Origin: CAWFZT01 sp963820415
Lineage (GTDB): Bacteria > Chloroflexota > Anaerolineae > Anaerolineales > Anaerolineaceae
Assembly: GCA_963820415.1 (NCBI GenBank)
Contig: CAWFZT010000004.1
Location: 124,001 to 188,000, forward strand
Length of the DNA stretch: 64,000 nucleotides
Direction: 5' to 3'
The notes under the pieces were generated by a model. The model was given only the letters and a program-made list of their open reading frames with translations. It ran no database searches and had not been told where the DNA came from. Made by a program: the position numbers and the translations under genes. Shown one piece after another: positions 52,181-61,161 of the stretch (its first letter is position 1; every line of letters begins with the position of its first letter).

Positions 52181-54881
52181 GTTATCGCAAGCCAGGGCAT
52201 TCAGCACACGCTTAGGGCCGACCTCAACGTAGATGCGCACCCCTTCTCGATAGAGAGTCTGCATACTCTTCACCATCTGGACGGGCGAAGCCACCTGGTC
52301 GGCCAGCAGGTCGAGAATTTCTTCACGCCCGGTTGGATATAGTTCACCAGTCACATTGGCTACGATCGGTAGTTGAGGCGTTTGAACGTTCATCCCGGCA
52401 ATTATCCGTCGGCAGCGGGGCGCTGGCCGGGGCAACGATCTTGGTGTGAAAGGCATGCGAGACCGGGATTTTCACTGCCTGAATTCCGGCGGCCTGGAAG
52501 GCAGCAATGGCTGCCTCGACCGCTTTGCTGGCGCCGCCGATTACCGATTGCACCGGGCTGTTGATATTAGCGATCACCACATAACCATCGATGGTTTTGA
52601 GGATGCGCTCGACCTCCTGGAGGGGTCCGGATACCGCTGCCATGCAGCCGTTATCTTCCCAGGAAACCTTGGCCATTTCACGCCCGCGAGCGCTGACCAC
52701 CTGTAAGGCTTCGGCAAAGCTCAACACACCCGCCGCGACCAGGGCGGCGTATTCGCCCAGGCTGTGGCCGATTACCAGGTCAGGTTTGAAACCGAATTTC
52801 TTCATCAGGCGCATCAGGGCAATGTTGGCGGTCAGCATGGCGGGCTGGGTGATGGTGGTATCGCGCAGGTCGACTTCAGCTTTAGCCAGGCTGGCTTCAT
52901 CTCCTTCGACGAAAATGAAGCTGGTAAGCGGTCTGCCCAGGATAGGCGTCATAACCTCATCAGCTTCAAAAAAAGTCTTAGCCACTACCGGCTCGAAATT
53001 GCATAGTTCACGCAGCATATTGACGTACTGGGAGCCCTGGCCGGGGAAAAGGAAAGCTACTTTTCCGGGCTTACCGCTGCCGCGGTAAATACCCTGGGCG
53101 GTCAGGGGCTGCCAGGCATTGGGAGCTGGGTTATCGAAAGCTTTCAAAGCTTTTTCGCCGCGTTTGAGCAGTTCTTCGGCGCCGGAATATTCAATTGCCA
53201 GGCGTTCAGGCTGGCCGAGCGCCTCAGGCGAGGGCGTCTCGGTGGGAGGCAGATGGCCGGTTCTGGCTTCTGCAATCACAGCCGTCAGACGCTGCTTCAG
53301 TTCGTCCACATTGTGGCCATTCAGGAAGAGCAGACCACCGTAAGTAGCCAGGTTGATGCGGTCGCCCTCAGCCATGACCGGCTGTGCATATTCAGGTTGG
53401 AGCAAAGCTACGGCGCCTTTCAATTCTACGCCCGGAAAGCTGCGTGTATCCGAGGTTAAAAGGCCTGGGATGTGTTCTTCGATGACCATGTGGAAATTCG
53501 TACCTCCAAAGCCGAACGCGCTGACGCACGCCCGGCGGATTTCGTCTTCTGGCCTGGGCCAGGGACGCTGTTCGGTAACCACCGAAAATGGGATGTGAGC
53601 AAAATCGATCTGTGAGTTAGGTTTGGTGAAATTGACCGAGGGCGGCAAGACTTTCTCATGCAGGGCCAGGATAACTTTCAACATCCCGGCCGCCCCTGCC
53701 GCGCTCTTCAGGTGTCCGAAGTTGGACTTGACAGAGCCCAGGCCGATTCTGCCGGTTGGGATGCCAAACTGGCCAAAAATGATGTTCAGGCTGGTGAGTT
53801 CCGCAAAGTCGCCTACTTTTGTGGAAGTGCCATGACCTTCCACCAGACCGACGCTGCTGGGAGAGACGCCGGCGTTCTTCCAGGCGCGTTCGATGGCGCG
53901 TTGCTGTCCGGCAGGATTAGGGGCCGTGATGCCCTTGCCTTTACCGTCACTGCTGCTTCCAATACCGCGGATAACCGCATAGATCTTGTCGCCATCCAGC
54001 TCGGCTTCCGCCAGGCGTTTGAGCATGAATATCGCTGCACCTTCGCCCATGACGAAGCCATTTGCGCCGTCGGCGTAAGGGCGAGAGCCATCCGGACTGA
54101 GTGCGCCGATTTTGCTGAATTTGACAAAAGATTCCACACCCATGCTGCGGTCGACGCCGCCAGTCAGCACCAGGTCATACTGGCGATTGACCAGCCCTTC
54201 GATGGCGGCCTGGACGGCAGCCAGAGAGGAGGCGCAAGCCGCGTCTGTAACAAAGTTCGGCCCTCCGAAGTTGAAGACGTTGGCAACTCGTCCAGCGATA
54301 ATATTGGACAACTCGCCCGGCATGGTATCTTCAGTAATCACCGGGATTTTGGCATATATGCCCGCCTGCATATCGCTGAGCAGCGCTTTTTGGACGTCTG
54401 GTGGGAGGTGCTGGAAGGCGGGTGACATCCGCAAAGACTGCTGATAATCGGGTAGGTGGATGCGCAGGGTAGATAGATAGTGATGTTCGCCGCCCATGGA
54501 ATTTCCCAGGATAACTGCCACCCGGTTGGGGTCGTACTGACGTTTGGGGTAACCATAATCGACCATGGCTTGTAGGCTGGCCGCAATTGCCCATTGCTGA
54601 ACTTCGTCTATCAACTCCAAAACGCGAGGCGGGATCGGAATGCCCAATTTTAAAGGTTCAAAGTGGAAGCCGCGCACCCAACCGCCAATTTTGCTGTAGG
54701 TCTTATCTACCAAGGTCGGATCGGGGGAATAGTACAGATCCGGTTCCCAACGAGCCGGGTCCACTTCGTTGATGGAATAACGGGCAGAAAGGATATTTCT
54801 CCAAAAAGTTTGGACATCGAAGGCATCCGGTAAGATTGCCCCCATGCCAACCACTGCAACTGCTTTTGGTTCTATCATCAT
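52181..54881 (-). CDS. Megasynthase, KS1-AT N-terminal part
   Basis: The start is ATG 54881 (MMIEPKAVAVVGMGAILPD), of a type I polyketide/PUFA synthase (PfaA-like). KS1 spans about 1-460 with Cys in 'TDAACASSLAAVQAAIEG' and His in 'VEGHGTSTKVGD' and 'NFGHLKSAAG'. The acyltransferase has 'FLFPGQGSQYVNML' and the active Ser in 'VIGHSLGEYAALVAAGVL'. A one-base insertion near 52,411 moves the end of the AT ('RRIIAGMNVQTPQLPIVAN', 'VRIYVEVGPKRVLNALA') into another frame, and a further shift near 52,180 leads to the central part. Full length would be about 2900 residues. Confidence 0.9.
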
Positions 54882-55060
54882 CTTCCTCCGAGCATCGGTT
54901 TGTGGGTAATTTCCACGATCATCACTCTTTAAAAATCAAATTGCCGGATAACGTTCTCAGGCAATGCGAAACAAGCACCCGATCAACAGGCGTTCAAATG
55001 AATGACTGGGTTTGTATGTGCAGACGGCGAGTTATTCAATTTTACAATCAATAAAGAAGA

Positions 55061-55088
55061 CCAATAACCTATCCAATTCTCTTATTGG
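55061..55088. promoter_or_regulatory. 7-bp dyad in the divergent region before the ECF transporter
   Basis: CCAATAA (55061-55067) and TTATTGG (55082-55088) flank a 14-base AT-rich loop, in the 289-bp gap between the megasynthase and the ECF transporter. It could be an operator for either gene. Nothing else is recognised in the gap. Confidence 0.3.
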
Positions 55089-55169
55089 TTTACACTGTCT
55101 AACACCACAGCAAGAAAAGAGTTACGTTCAGACGAAGTTCACAGAGTAGTAACATGTTAGAATACCAAT

Positions 55170-56912
55170 ATGCTGGCCTTGATTGAAGTAAACCATCTTA
55201 GCTATGTGCATCCTCAAGCAGACCCGGCAGCTCTGCCAGCTTTGCAGGATATCTCTTTTACGATCGAGGAGGGCGAACTGGTGGCTCTGGTGGGGGCAAA
55301 TGGGTCAGGCAAGACCACCCTGGCTCGCCACATGAACGCTCTGCTGGTGCCGACTTCGGGGAGAATCTGCATCGGCGGGTTCGACACACGGCAGGAGAGG
55401 GATTATAGCACGATCCGTTCGACGGTTGGCATGGTATTCCAGTCGCCGGAAGACCAGATCGTAGGCATGACTGTCGAAGAAGACATTGCTTTCGGCCCAG
55501 AAAACCTGGGAATTGCTCCGGCTGAAATCCGGCGGCGGGTGAACACTGCCCTTGAAACTGTGGATATGCAGCAATTTCGCCTGCGCCCTCCTCACCAGCT
55601 CTCCGCCGGGCAGATGCAGCGCGTCGCCCTGGCGGGCGTCCTGGCAATGCGTCCGAGCTGTATCGTCTTCGACGAGGCAACTTCGTTGCTCGATCCCCAG
55701 GGCCGCCGGGATGTGATGGATTTGCTGCGGCAGTTGAACCGTGAAGGCCTGACGATCATTTATATTACCCATTTTATGGAAGAGGCTGCCCTGGCCAACC
55801 GCGTGATCGCTCTCAATCAGGGAAAAATTGTCCTGGATGGGACGCCGGCGGAGTTTTTTTCGGGTCAGGCCCGGCTCGAAGAAATTGGCCTGTCGTTGCC
55901 GCCGGCAGCAGCCCTGGTTGACCAACTTCGCCCGGTCCTGCCAGCCCTTCCCCTGGGATTACTGACCAGCGAATCCCTCCTTTCAGCGCTGCCATCCTGC
56001 CCAATGCCGTACATCCTCGTGACCAATCGAAAGCCAATGGCCAGGCCAGTATCGCCTGTCTTGATCGAAGTCTCCAATCTGGGTTACACTTATCTGAGGG
56101 GAACGCCGTTTGCCCAAAGAGCTTTGGCGGGTGTATCTTTGAAGGCAGGCGATCATATCAACCACGGGTTGATCGGGGCGACTGGTTCGGGAAAATCTAC
56201 CCTGTTGCAGCATCTCAACGGGCTGATCCGTCCTCAGGAAGGTGCCGTCAGGGTCGGGCCTTTTAAACTGAATGACGCTAAAATAGCCCTCAAAACCGTA
56301 TGCCAGTATGCCGGGTTGGCCTTCCAAATTCCCGAGGCGCAGTTCTTTGAGCAGTATGTCGGCGACGAGATCGCCTTCGGGCCGCGCCAGATGGGCGTGA
56401 AAAAGGGCCTTGCCGGGCCAGTGCGACAGGCAATGGAACTGGTGGGTCTGGATTTTGAGAAGTTCAAAGATCGGCTAACCTTTACCCTCAGCGGCGGGGA
56501 AAAGCGCAAGGTGGCGCTGGCTTCTGTGCTGGCCTTACGCCCAACGGTTCTCCTGTTGGATGAGCCGCTGGCGGGGATGGACCCTGTCTCCCACCGGGAG
56601 TTATTAGCTGGCCTGAAGGGCCTGTCTGGTCAGGGAATGACCCTGGTCGTTTCTTCGCATTATATGGAAGACCTGGTGGACCTGGCGGAGAATCTAACCC
56701 TGCTAAAATCCGGTAAGGATGTACTCAGCGGGTCAAACTCAGCCGTATTTTCCAGCCAGGAAATCCTGCGCCAGGCCGGGTTGGAACCTCCATTGGTCAC
56801 CCGGGTCGCTCAGTGTTTGCGCCAGCAGGGATGGCCATTGCCCGAGGGAGTGATCCACGCCCAGGATCTGGTCAGCCTGCTTGAACAAACCCTTCGTGGG
56901 GGTGCGGCATGA
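55170..56912 (+). CDS. ecfA: ECF transporter ATPase, fused EcfA1-EcfA2
   Basis: A 580-residue protein with two ABC ATPase domains in one chain. The first (about 1-260) has Walker A 'GANGSGKTTL', a signature 'LSAGQMQRVALAG' and Walker B 'CIVFDEATSLLD'. The second (about 300-550) has Walker A 'GATGSGKSTL', 'LSGGEKRKVALAS' and 'VLLLDEPLAGMD'. The two domains normally come from separate ecfA1/ecfA2 genes. It powers vitamin or metal uptake with EcfT and an S component. The first signature is LSAGQ instead of LSGGQ. Confidence 0.93.
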   Translation: MLALIEVNHLSYVHPQADPAALPALQDISFTIEEGELVALVGANGSGKTTLARHMNALLVPTSGRICIGGFDTRQERDYSTIRSTVGMVFQSPEDQIVGMTVEEDIAFGPENLGIAPAEIRRRVNTALETVDMQQFRLRPPHQLSAGQMQRVALAGVLAMRPSCIVFDEATSLLDPQGRRDVMDLLRQLNREGLTIIYITHFMEEAALANRVIALNQGKIVLDGTPAEFFSGQARLEEIGLSLPPAAALVDQLRPVLPALPLGLLTSESLLSALPSCPMPYILVTNRKPMARPVSPVLIEVSNLGYTYLRGTPFAQRALAGVSLKAGDHINHGLIGATGSGKSTLLQHLNGLIRPQEGAVRVGPFKLNDAKIALKTVCQYAGLAFQIPEAQFFEQYVGDEIAFGPRQMGVKKGLAGPVRQAMELVGLDFEKFKDRLTFTLSGGEKRKVALASVLALRPTVLLLDEPLAGMDPVSHRELLAGLKGLSGQGMTLVVSSHYMEDLVDLAENLTLLKSGKDVLSGSNSAVFSSQEILRQAGLEPPLVTRVAQCLRQQGWPLPEGVIHAQDLVSLLEQTLRGGAA

Positions 56913-57733
56913 GCAATTTCGAATATATGGGGCAGGTGACGATAGGCCAATACCTGCCCTTGGATTCCTTCCTGCACCGGTTGGATGCGCGCGCCCGAAT
57001 TTTCATTTTTTTCTTTCCAGTAGTATTAATCACTTTCGAGCCAAAGCCCTTTGGCCTCCTGCTTGCAATACTATTGGTGTTTGCTGGCCTTCTGCTGGCT
57101 CACATTCCTTTGCGTTTTGCATTACGGGGCTTGCTGCCTCCCCTGCCTTTCTTATTAATCCTTATGATCTTTCAGATCTTTCTTTCCAGGAGCCAAACAC
57201 CGGAAATTTTGTTCAAATATGGTCCAGTGATCCTTACTTGGGGAGGAATCCTGGCAGGTATTACCTTGCTTTTGCGTTTTACTGGATTAATTCTCGGCCT
57301 TAGCCTGGCGACTTTTTGTTTATCCACCTCGCACCTGGTACATGGGCTGGAATCATTGCTGCGCCCTTTCAACCGGGTCGGAATTCCTACCCGCGACTTG
57401 ATCATGGTCATCCAGGTGACGGTACGGTTCTTGCCTCTCCTGGCCCAAACCGCGGAAAGAATTGCCAAAGCTCAGGCTGCCCGGGGCGCGGAATGGGGTA
57501 CAGGTCAGGGCAGCCTTTTCCAACGCGCCCGGCAGGTCATTCCTTTGTTGGTTCCTCTATTTATCACTAGCCTGCATAAAGCTGAAAATATGGCGCTGGC
57601 GATGGATGCCCGTGCTTATGGAAGCAGCACTCAGGCTACTGCGATGATGGAATTTAATTTCCGCCTAGTAGATGGTCTGGCAATGGCTGTATGCGCGTCA
57701 ACCTGCCTGGCCATATTTATTTTCAATATTTGA
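56909..57733 (+). CDS. ecfT: ECF transporter transmembrane subunit EcfT
   Basis: A 274-residue membrane protein with about six helices and the two cytoplasmic Ala-Arg-Gly coupling motifs: 'KAQAARGAEWG' at about 190 and 'MALAMDARAYGSS' at about 230. It overlaps the ATPase stop by 4 bp (ATGA) and joins the ATPases to the substrate-binding S component. Confidence 0.92.
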   Translation: MSNFEYMGQVTIGQYLPLDSFLHRLDARARIFIFFFPVVLITFEPKPFGLLLAILLVFAGLLLAHIPLRFALRGLLPPLPFLLILMIFQIFLSRSQTPEILFKYGPVILTWGGILAGITLLLRFTGLILGLSLATFCLSTSHLVHGLESLLRPFNRVGIPTRDLIMVIQVTVRFLPLLAQTAERIAKAQAARGAEWGTGQGSLFQRARQVIPLLVPLFITSLHKAENMALAMDARAYGSSTQATAMMEFNFRLVDGLAMAVCASTCLAIFIFNI

Positions 57734-57746
57734 CTATCTACAACGT

Positions 57747-58304
57747 CTAGAGATTGGAGCCTTGACGTTTTCCAATGCGGATCTGCCGCCATGCAGCCAC
57801 GACTGCCAGGGTGATTATCGCCGAGACCCCGGCTTCGGGCAATCCATTGACCACCGCCACAGGAATTACTACGGGCAGAGTTAGGAATCCCATGACAACT
57901 ATCATACCTAATACAAGGATGGTGTTGGTCAGGCTGCCTGCAATCCCGGCCACGATCAAGGCAAGTACATTCCAGCGTTGCAGCGCTTTCCAAACCAGCC
58001 AGGCAATTGGACCAATGAACAGGCGTGGCAGGACTGCCAGTAAAGGATTGGTAAACCATACATCGGTTGGACCAGTTGGAGCTAAAGCAGCTTGAAGCAT
58101 GCTGAAAAGTCCAAAGATCAGGCCAATGATGGCTCCGACCACCGGGCCTTCCAAAATGGCTCCGATGATTACCGGAACGTGCATGATTGTGAGAGAAGCC
58201 CCGCTAAACCAGGGAATGAACCCCCAATGGGTCCAGCCAAGTAAGGCAGAAATGGCTCCCAATACGCCGGTGATAACAATTTTACGCGTCCGATTTTGAG
58301 GCAT
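57747..58304 (-). CDS. ECF transporter S component
   Basis: A substrate-binding membrane subunit of about 185 residues with six helices; the start chosen is ATG 58304 (MPQNRTRKIVITGVL). 'SLTIMHVPVIIGAILEGPVVGAIIGLIFG' and 'WFTNPLLAVLPRLFIGPIAWLVW' resemble the pantothenate/thiamin-type S proteins. The vitamin cannot be assigned from sequence alone. It converges on ecfT with a 13-bp gap, completing the transporter in one place. Confidence 0.85.
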   Translation of the reverse strand: MPQNRTRKIVITGVLGAISALLGWTHWGFIPWFSGASLTIMHVPVIIGAILEGPVVGAIIGLIFGLFSMLQAALAPTGPTDVWFTNPLLAVLPRLFIGPIAWLVWKALQRWNVLALIVAGIAGSLTNTILVLGMIVVMGFLTLPVVIPVAVVNGLPEAGVSAIITLAVVAAWRQIRIGKRQGSNL

Positions 58305-58407
58305 GGTTTGGCTCCGAACAACAGATACTGAATAACTCACCTGAACAGAATGATAGTCAAGATATTATATCAAATGTATGGACAAATCCAACACGAATTT
58401 TTCTTGG

Positions 58408-58490
58408 TTCTCTGGGAATTGCCGTGGTGAATTCCTAGATTTTGGGGTGTCATGACACCCCAAAATCGGGGGACCTTCTACGGGAAATCC
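58408..58490. repeat. Palindromic intergenic element, copy D
   Basis: Perfect 30-bp palindrome GATTTTGGGGTGTCA/TGACACCCCAAAATC (58438-58467). The left flank TTCTCTGGGAATTGCCGTGG is the same as in copy A and, reversed, in copy C. It lies between the divergent S-component and mutarotase genes. Confidence 0.87.
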
Positions 58491-58591
58491 TAAAGATCCC
58501 ATCTGGAATTCATGTATGAGTAATGTTGAGTGTGTATATAATTAAGAAGATTATCTTTGACGAAAATAGATCAAGACTTATGGAGGCAATG

Positions 58592-58915
58592 ATGAAAAGG
58601 TATGGTTTGCTAATTGGGGTGAAGCCTGAAAAGCTGGCGGAATATATTGAAATCCATCGCAAAGTATGGCCGGAAGTCCTGGCTACGATCACCAGGTGCA
58701 ATATTCGCAATTACTCGATCTTTTTGAAAGATGGAAAGTTGTTCGCTTATTATGAATACGTGGGGATCGATTATAAAGCCGATATGGCCAGGATGGCTGC
58801 AGATCCCAAGACGCAGGAATGGTGGAAAATTACCGATCCGATGCAAGTTCCCCTGGAAACTCGAGCGGAAGGCGAGTGGTGGGCCAGCATGGAGGAAGTC
58901 TTCCACATCGATTGA
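58592..58915 (+). CDS. L-rhamnose mutarotase-family protein
   Basis: About 107 residues; the start chosen is ATG 58592, with GGAGG just upstream. 'RYGLLIGVKPEKLAEYIEIHR', 'VWPEVLATITRCNIRNYSIF', 'YEYVGIDYKADMARMAADPKTQEWW' and the C-terminal 'EGEWWASMEEVFHID' match L-rhamnose mutarotase (RhaM-like), which interconverts anomers of a deoxysugar. It precedes the nucleotidyltransferase-kinase fusion by 55 bp and may act on the same sugar. Confidence 0.88.
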   Translation: MKRYGLLIGVKPEKLAEYIEIHRKVWPEVLATITRCNIRNYSIFLKDGKLFAYYEYVGIDYKADMARMAADPKTQEWWKITDPMQVPLETRAEGEWWASMEEVFHID

Positions 58916-58970
58916 AGTAAGAATTTCGTGTCTGAACGTCTCTAAACTTAAATAAAAGGACTCACGATCA

Positions 58971-60116
58971 ATGCCGAAGAAAGTTTTCGTAAGCGGTTGC
59001 TTTGATCTTTTACATAGCGGGCACATCGCCTTTTTTCAAGAAGCTTCTGCTTTTGGCGATCTATACGTTGGGATTGGCTCAGATAAAACCATTTATGAGT
59101 TGAAAGGCCGGGTGCCGATCAATAACGAAGAGGAACGGTTATATATGGTTAAGGCAGTTTCGTGTGTCAAAGATGCTTTTATCTCCAAAGGTTCCGGTGT
59201 CCTGGATTTCCTGGATGAATTGAATGAACTGAAGCCGGATATCCTGGTTGTCAACGAAGATGGCAACCTGCCTGTGAAAAAGGAATTATGTACTCAGTTC
59301 AATATAGAATATAAAATTTTACAGCGGACTCCCCATCAGGGTCTTGCACCTCGCTCAACGACGGTTTTACGCGGGGTTTCTCAAATCCCTTACCGGATTG
59401 ACCTTTGTGGAGGTTGGTTGGACCAGCCTTACGTGTCAAAATTCTATCCGGGTTCAGTGGTCACCATTTCGATTGAGCCTTCGATTGAGTTTAATGAACG
59501 CAGTGGTATGGCTTCCAGCACCCGCCGGAAAGCGGTGGAACTGTGGGGCACAAAACTTCCAGTTTTTCCTGAAGAAAAACTGGCCAAACTTTTATTTTGT
59601 TACGATAACCCACCTGGGACAAAAGAAATTTCCGGGGCGCAAGATGCTATCGGGATTGTTTTCCCGGGATTAAATAAATCTTATTTCAACGGAGAATACT
59701 GGCCTTCAAGCATTGAATCAGTGCATGATGAGCAGGTTTTGTGCTTTCTCGAAGATTCGCTTTATTTAATCCCACTGGGGCCGCGTTATTCAGGCTTCAA
59801 TGTGTTGAGTGATACGAATATCACCCTCCAGGGAGCCAAGGCCCTGGCGGACGCTGCAGAGAACTGCTGGCAGGCCATTCTCAACTGTGACATGGACGCG
59901 TTTGGGTTATATTTTGGCCTGAGTTTTGAGGCCCAGATTGCCATGTTCCCTCACATGGTCAACAATTCGATTTTTCAACTGCTCAACAGTTACAAACATC
60001 TGGCGAAAGGATGGAAACTGTCTGGGGCAGGTGGTGGAGGTTACCTGATCTTCGTTGCAGATACTCCCATCGAGAATGCGATCAGGATAATTGTAAGGCG
60101 CCGTGAAAACCTGTGA
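58971..60116 (+). CDS. Nucleotidyltransferase-GHMP kinase-like fusion protein
   Basis: A 381-residue two-domain protein. Residues 1-135 are a cytidylyltransferase-like nucleotidyltransferase with 'VSGCFDLLHSGHIAFFQEA' (HxGH) and 'LAPRSTTVLRG'. Residues 138-381 resemble a sugar GHMP kinase: 'IPYRIDLCGGWLDQPYVSKF', 'PGSVVTISIEPSI', 'SGMASSTRRKAVELWG' and the C-terminal 'KLSGAGGGGYLIFVAD'. HldE joins a similar transferase to a PfkB-type kinase, so here a GHMP kinase takes that role. A deoxy-sugar or heptose activation route (sugar to sugar-1-phosphate to NDP-sugar) is likely. The substrate is unknown. Confidence 0.78.
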   Translation: MPKKVFVSGCFDLLHSGHIAFFQEASAFGDLYVGIGSDKTIYELKGRVPINNEEERLYMVKAVSCVKDAFISKGSGVLDFLDELNELKPDILVVNEDGNLPVKKELCTQFNIEYKILQRTPHQGLAPRSTTVLRGVSQIPYRIDLCGGWLDQPYVSKFYPGSVVTISIEPSIEFNERSGMASSTRRKAVELWGTKLPVFPEEKLAKLLFCYDNPPGTKEISGAQDAIGIVFPGLNKSYFNGEYWPSSIESVHDEQVLCFLEDSLYLIPLGPRYSGFNVLSDTNITLQGAKALADAAENCWQAILNCDMDAFGLYFGLSFEAQIAMFPHMVNNSIFQLLNSYKHLAKGWKLSGAGGGGYLIFVADTPIENAIRIIVRRRENL

Positions 60117-60127
60117 TTTAAAGGTTG

Positions 60128-60147
60128 TTGTATAATGATTTTGTATA
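60128..60147 (+). promoter_or_regulatory. TTGTATA direct repeats at -10 of the carH-like operon
   Basis: TTGTATA occurs at 60128-60134, overlapping TATAAT (60131-60136), and again at 60141-60147, 13 bp apart. This is about 25 bp upstream of the start. CarH-type regulators bind direct repeats over their own promoters, so this may be an autoregulatory site. Confidence 0.4.
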
Positions 60148-60171
60148 CAGAAGTAAAGAAGGACCTTTGCT

Positions 60172-61161
60172 ATGACATCAATTATTGAATTTCCGGATGA
60201 GCCGAAATACTCGATAAAATCAGTCTGTTCCCAGACAGGTATTCGAGCGGTAACCTTGAGAGCCTGGGAACGGCGGCACGAAGTTCTCACTCCTTACCGG
60301 TCTGAGAACCGGTACAGGTTATATTCTGAAAGAGACGTAGCCATTCTGCGCTGGATAAAAAGCCGGGTCGACAGTGGGGTTTCTATCAGCCACGCCGTAG
60401 AAGAGCTGCGCAGCATGAAGAAAAACGGTATTTGGCCGGATGCGCTGCCTACCATGCCTGTTCCATCACGATCGGTGGTGCACGCCCTGCCTACCGCGAC
60501 GTATGCCAGGCAGCTTTACCAGGCGCTGATCCATCACGATGAGATGACGGCTGGAAAGATAATCCAGGAGATCCAGATGGGGTATAATATCCGCACCATC
60601 TGCATGGATATTTTCACGCCATGTCTCGTCGATATCGGTGAAGCCTGGTACCGGGGCGAGATCCGTGTTACCACCGAACATTTTGCCAGCGCGTACCTGC
60701 GGGGTAAACTGTTATCCTTACTTCAGGCTTATTCCAACCGCAGAAATGCACCCTACATCCTGATTGGATGCGCGCCAACCGAACAGCACGAAATTGGCAG
60801 CCTGATGGTGGCGGTTTTACTGCGCAGCCATGGTTTCCGCGTGGAATACCTGGGCCCAGACGTGCCGATTGAAGACCTGGTTGATTATGCCAGCTATGAG
60901 CATCCGCAGATGGTGATTCTGACCGCTTCGATGGAATCTACTGCTCTGGAGTTGGTACACGCCAAAGAAAAGGTCGGCAAGCTCCACCCGATCCCGATTT
61001 TCGGGTATGGCGGAGGGGCGTTCGTGCGCAAGCCAGACCTGCAAAAGAAAATACCCGGGATTTACCTCGGTGATGACTTTGACAACGCCGTCGAGACGGT
61101 CGAGCATCTGTTTGAGTACAACGCCAATGCACACGAACGTACAGCACGTGTCCACGCATGA
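60172..61161 (+). CDS. MerR-family regulator with B12-binding domain (CarH-like)
   Basis: A 329-residue protein. A MerR winged helix is at about 12-80 ('YSIKSVCSQTGIRAVTLRAWERRHEVL', 'YRLYSERDVAILRWI'). A four-helix bundle follows ('IGEAWYRGEIRVTTEHFASAYLR', about 155-178) and then a Rossmann cobalamin domain with 'CAPTEQHEIGSLM' (lower-ligand His of the DxHxxG-type motif, here E-x-H-x2-G) and 'FRVEYLGPDVPIEDL'. This is the CarH/LitR architecture: an adenosylcobalamin photoreceptor that represses its targets in the dark. Its stop overlaps the next start. Confidence 0.9.
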   Translation: MTSIIEFPDEPKYSIKSVCSQTGIRAVTLRAWERRHEVLTPYRSENRYRLYSERDVAILRWIKSRVDSGVSISHAVEELRSMKKNGIWPDALPTMPVPSRSVVHALPTATYARQLYQALIHHDEMTAGKIIQEIQMGYNIRTICMDIFTPCLVDIGEAWYRGEIRVTTEHFASAYLRGKLLSLLQAYSNRRNAPYILIGCAPTEQHEIGSLMVAVLLRSHGFRVEYLGPDVPIEDLVDYASYEHPQMVILTASMESTALELVHAKEKVGKLHPIPIFGYGGGAFVRKPDLQKKIPGIYLGDDFDNAVETVEHLFEYNANAHERTARVHA

